A stretch of 64,000 nucleotides of DNA from Rhodopseudomonas palustris (GTDB lineage Bacteria > Pseudomonadota > Alphaproteobacteria > Rhizobiales > Xanthobacteraceae). Shown here piece by piece: positions 61,315 through 64,000 of this stretch (its first letter is position 1; each line of letters opens with the position of its first letter). The notes beneath the pieces are model-generated. The model ran no database searches and was not told where the DNA came from. It was given only the letters and a program-made list of their open reading frames with translations. Made by a program: the position numbers and the translations under genes. The stretch is taken from assembly GCF_007005445.1 (NCBI RefSeq), contig NZ_CP041387.1, positions 1,674,001 to 1,738,000 on the forward strand. Direction: 5' to 3'.

Positions 61315-63825
61315 ATGAAACGGAACTTTCTGATGCGTTTGCTGCTGCGATTTTTCGGCTTCCTGTTCGCGGCCGGCACGATCGTGTTTCTGGTCGGTGT
61401 GGCCGCTGCCGCGGGCCTGATCTGGCATTTCTCCAAGGATCTGCCTGACTACTCGCAGCTCCAGGATTACGAGCCGCCGGTGATGACGCGGATTCACGCC
61501 GCAGACGGCTCGCTGCTCGCCGAATACGCCAAGGAGCGCAGGCTGTATCTGCCGATCCAGGCGGTGCCGAAGCTGGTGATCAACGCGTTCCTCGCGGCCG
61601 AGGACAAGAATTTCTACGAACACGGCGGCATCGACTATCAGGGCATGGCGCGCGCCGCGCTCCTGTATGCGCAGAACATCGGCACCAACCGCCGGCCGCA
61701 GGGCGCCTCGACCATCACCCAGCAGGTCGCCAAGAATTTCCTTTTGACCAACGAGGTGTCGTTCACCCGCAAGATCAAGGAAGCCCTGCTGGCGATGCGG
61801 ATCGAGCGCGCCTATTCCAAGGACAAGATCCTCGAATTGTATCTCAACGAGATCTATCTCGGCCTCGGCGCCTACGGCATCGCCGCGGCCTCGCTGGTGT
61901 ATTTCGACAAGTCGGTCAACGAACTGACCGTATCCGAGGCGGCTTATCTGGCGGCGCTGCCGAAGGCGCCCGCGGCGCTGCATCCGATCCGCAACCACGA
62001 CCGCGCGGTCGAGCGCCGCAACTATGTGATCGATCGGCTGGTCGAGAATGGCTGGATCAACCAGGCCGACGCCGACAAGGCGCGCAAGGCGCCGCTCGCC
62101 GTGACCAACCGTGGCAATGCCGCCCACACCTTCGCCGGCGAATACTTCGCCGAGGAGGTCCGCCGCGACATTCTCGATCGCTACGGCGAGAAGAAGCTTT
62201 ACGAGGGCGGCCTCTCGGTGCGCGCCACGCTCGATCCGAAGCTGCAGATCGAGGCGCGCAAGACCATGGTCGCAGGCCTGGTCCGCTACGACGAAGCGCG
62301 CGGCTGGCGCGGGCCGGTCACCAAGCTCGAGATCGCAGGGGATTGGGGCGTCAAGCTCGCCGACGTCAAGGCGCTGGCCGACGTCACGCCGTGGCGGATG
62401 GCGGTGGTGCTGGAGACGTCCGATCAGTCCGCCCGCATCGGCTTTCAGCCCGGCCGCGAGCTCGGCGGAGCGATCTCCAAGCAACGCGAGACCGGCCTGG
62501 TGATGCTCGAAGGCGTCAAATGGGCCAAGCCTGCGGCTGGTCCGTCGCGCGGCAAGACGCCGAGGACGGTGTCGGAAGTGCTGTCGCCGGGAGACGTGGT
62601 CTACGTCGATCCGCTGCTCGACAAGGACGGCAAGATGGTCGAGGGGCAATACCGGCTTCGGCAGATCCCCGAAGTGTCGGGGGCGATGGTGGCGATGGAC
62701 CCGCTGACCGGCCGCGTGCTGGCGATGGTCGGCGGCTTTTCGTTCGACCAGAGCCAGTTCAACCGCGCCTCCCAGGCGTATCGGCAGCCCGGTTCGTCGT
62801 TCAAGCCGCTGGTGTATTCGGCGGCGATGGACAACGGCTACACCCCGTCGACGGTGGTGATCGACGCTCCGATCGAAATCGATCAGGGGCAGGGCGTCGG
62901 CGTGTGGCGGCCGGAGAACTACTCGACCGGCAAATATTACGGCCCGACCACGCTGCGCAACGCGCTGCAGCGTTCGCTCAACACCGTTACGGTGCGGCTG
63001 GCGCAGGACGTCGGCATGCCGCTGATCGGCGAATACGCCAAGCGCTTCGGCGTCTATGACGAATTGCCGAACTATTTGTCCTACGCGCTGGGCGCGGGCG
63101 AGACCACGGTGATGCGGATGGTCACCGCCTATTCGATGTTCGCCAATGGCGGGCGCCGGGTGAAGGCGACCCTGATCGACCGCATCCAGGATCGTTACGG
63201 CCGCACCATCTTCAAGCACGACCAGCGCGAGTGCCGCGGCTGCGAGGCGCCGGATGGCTGGAAGAACCAGCAGGAGCCGCAGCTCGTCGACCGCCGCGAG
63301 CAGGTGCTCGATCCGATGACCGCGTATCAGATCACCTCGATGATGGAGGGCGTGGTTCAGGCCGGCACCGCGACGGTTCTGCGCGAGGTCGGCAAGCCGA
63401 TCGCCGGCAAGACCGGAACCACCAACGACGAGAAGGACGCCTGGTTCATCGGATTCTCGCCCGATCTCGTCGTCGGCATCTATTTCGGCTACGACAAACC
63501 GCGCAATCTCGGCCGCGGCGCCACCGGCGGCCATCTCGCGGCGCCGGTCGCCAAGGACTTCTTCAAGCTGGCGCTCGCCGACAAGCCGGCGGTGCCGTTC
63601 CGCGTGCCGGCAGGCATCAAGCTGATCCGCGTCGATGCCAAGAGCGGGATGCGCGCCGGCCCCGGGGATGGCCGCACCATTCTCGAGGCTTTCAAGCCGG
63701 GCACTGCGCCGCCGGACAATTACGCGGTGATCGGCGTCGCCGACGCCGACGGCCGGCAGCCGCAGCAGATGGCGCCGCCCGACGATCGCGGTTTTTTCCG
63801 CCCTGGCACCGGCGGTCTGTATTGA
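61315..63825 (+). CDS. mrcA: Penicillin-binding protein 1A (bifunctional class A PBP)
   Basis: ATG 61315 gives 836 residues; the open frame extends to 61219. A single N-terminal membrane anchor (about 10-38) precedes the glycosyltransferase family 51 domain: AFLAAEDKNFYEHGGIDYQG, RPQGASTITQQVAKNFLLTN and RKIKEALLAMRIERAYSKDK. The transpeptidase domain has the active Ser in QPGSSFKPLVYSAAM, the second motif in QRSLNTVTVRLAQ, and KTGTTNDEKDAWF. It polymerises and cross-links peptidoglycan. The pairing with an amidase gene groups cell-wall synthesis and hydrolysis. Confidence 0.95.
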   Translation: MKRNFLMRLLLRFFGFLFAAGTIVFLVGVAAAAGLIWHFSKDLPDYSQLQDYEPPVMTRIHAADGSLLAEYAKERRLYLPIQAVPKLVINAFLAAEDKNFYEHGGIDYQGMARAALLYAQNIGTNRRPQGASTITQQVAKNFLLTNEVSFTRKIKEALLAMRIERAYSKDKILELYLNEIYLGLGAYGIAAASLVYFDKSVNELTVSEAAYLAALPKAPAALHPIRNHDRAVERRNYVIDRLVENGWINQADADKARKAPLAVTNRGNAAHTFAGEYFAEEVRRDILDRYGEKKLYEGGLSVRATLDPKLQIEARKTMVAGLVRYDEARGWRGPVTKLEIAGDWGVKLADVKALADVTPWRMAVVLETSDQSARIGFQPGRELGGAISKQRETGLVMLEGVKWAKPAAGPSRGKTPRTVSEVLSPGDVVYVDPLLDKDGKMVEGQYRLRQIPEVSGAMVAMDPLTGRVLAMVGGFSFDQSQFNRASQAYRQPGSSFKPLVYSAAMDNGYTPSTVVIDAPIEIDQGQGVGVWRPENYSTGKYYGPTTLRNALQRSLNTVTVRLAQDVGMPLIGEYAKRFGVYDELPNYLSYALGAGETTVMRMVTAYSMFANGGRRVKATLIDRIQDRYGRTIFKHDQRECRGCEAPDGWKNQQEPQLVDRREQVLDPMTAYQITSMMEGVVQAGTATVLREVGKPIAGKTGTTNDEKDAWFIGFSPDLVVGIYFGYDKPRNLGRGATGGHLAAPVAKDFFKLALADKPAVPFRVPAGIKLIRVDAKSGMRAGPGDGRTILEAFKPGTAPPDNYAVIGVADADGRQPQQMAPPDDRGFFRPGTGGLY

Positions 63826-63935
63826 CGCAGCCAGGGTAGATGCGGCTTCGAGCCCAACGGGCGATTGCGCTTTGCCGCGTCGCCCGTTAAATCGCGTCTC
63901 AGCATTCGCGGCATCGCCGCTTCCGAAGAGATCCC

Positions 63936-64000
63936 ATGCGCGCAGAAATCGAACGCCTCGTCGAAGAGATCAAGCAGTCAGTCGGGCTGCTGAGGAGGCA
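63936..64000 (+). CDS. prfB: Peptide chain release factor 2, first codons only
   Basis: ATG 63936 begins MRAEIERLVEEIKQSVGLLR and runs off the right end after 21 codons. This N-terminus matches alphaproteobacterial RF2 closely. The last bases contain AGGAGG, the place where frameshifting prfB genes have an internal Shine-Dalgarno-like element; the frameshift codon itself would be just outside the window. The order PBP1A then prfB is common in this group. Confidence 0.75.
   Translation, partial: MRAEIERLVEEIKQSVGLLRR

Noticed and set aside
61282..63534. A 750-codon minus-strand ORF
   Set aside because: Antisense of penicillin-binding protein 1A, whose motifs are all present on the plus strand.

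Overview
The window looks like chromosomal DNA of a GC-rich alphaproteobacterium of the Rhodopseudomonas/Bradyrhizobium group, most likely Rhodopseudomonas palustris or a close relative. The basis is the gene content: a DraT/DraG nitrogenase switch, a Porin_2 family porin, BA14K proteins, NDUFA12, DUF2155, an RNase E with a split S1 domain, and dispersed intergenic repeats of the type seen in that family. No database search was possible, so the species is an inference.

Left edge (1-9.1 kb): the interference half of a type I-C CRISPR-Cas locus (cas3, cas5c, partial cas8c) runs off the left end. It sits beside tRNA-Ser(UGA). An AraC regulator follows, preceded by a perfect 26-bp palindrome, then draT-draG, a dispersed repeat, a 39-residue ORF and a GrlR-like protein.

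Amide/urea island (9.3-19.6 kb): one long plus-strand transcription unit of amiC, amiR, five urt-type ABC transporter genes, formamidase, a two-domain nitrilase-like protein and an SDR. A leader with an intrinsic terminator lies just before amiC, and AmiR has an ANTAR RNA-binding domain. The unit therefore appears to be controlled by amide-responsive antitermination.

Metal, envelope and metabolism (19.7-29.1 kb): a divergent modC / modAB molybdate transporter with a clear ModE-type operator, tRNA-Ser(GCU), a major porin, a soluble lytic transglycosylase, a Gly-rich BA14K protein and NDUFA12.

Accessory insert and core block (29.1-49.1 kb): a DJ-1/PfpI enzyme faces a GlxA-type regulator that carries the same fold. 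A glycoside hydrolase, an HSL-family esterase, an AT-richer DUF2971 gene and a decayed IS256-family transposase follow. The core genes DUF2155, aat, accC, accB and aroQ come next, interrupted by an NhaD-like antiporter, a spermidine-synthase-like protein and a three-gene phosphorelay. A CDF transporter with a TetR regulator and a DsbA-like protein close this region.

Right part (49.3-64 kb): a 1-Cys peroxiredoxin, a second BA14K protein, an M48 metalloprotease, an aminotransferase, BioY, DctA, RNase E, N-acetylmuramoyl-L-alanine amidase, penicillin-binding protein 1A and the first codons of prfB. The most notable items are the AmiR/ANTAR attenuator, the nitrilase with a catalytically broken second half, the ModE operator, the enzyme/regulator DJ-1 pair and the DUF2971/IS256 scar.
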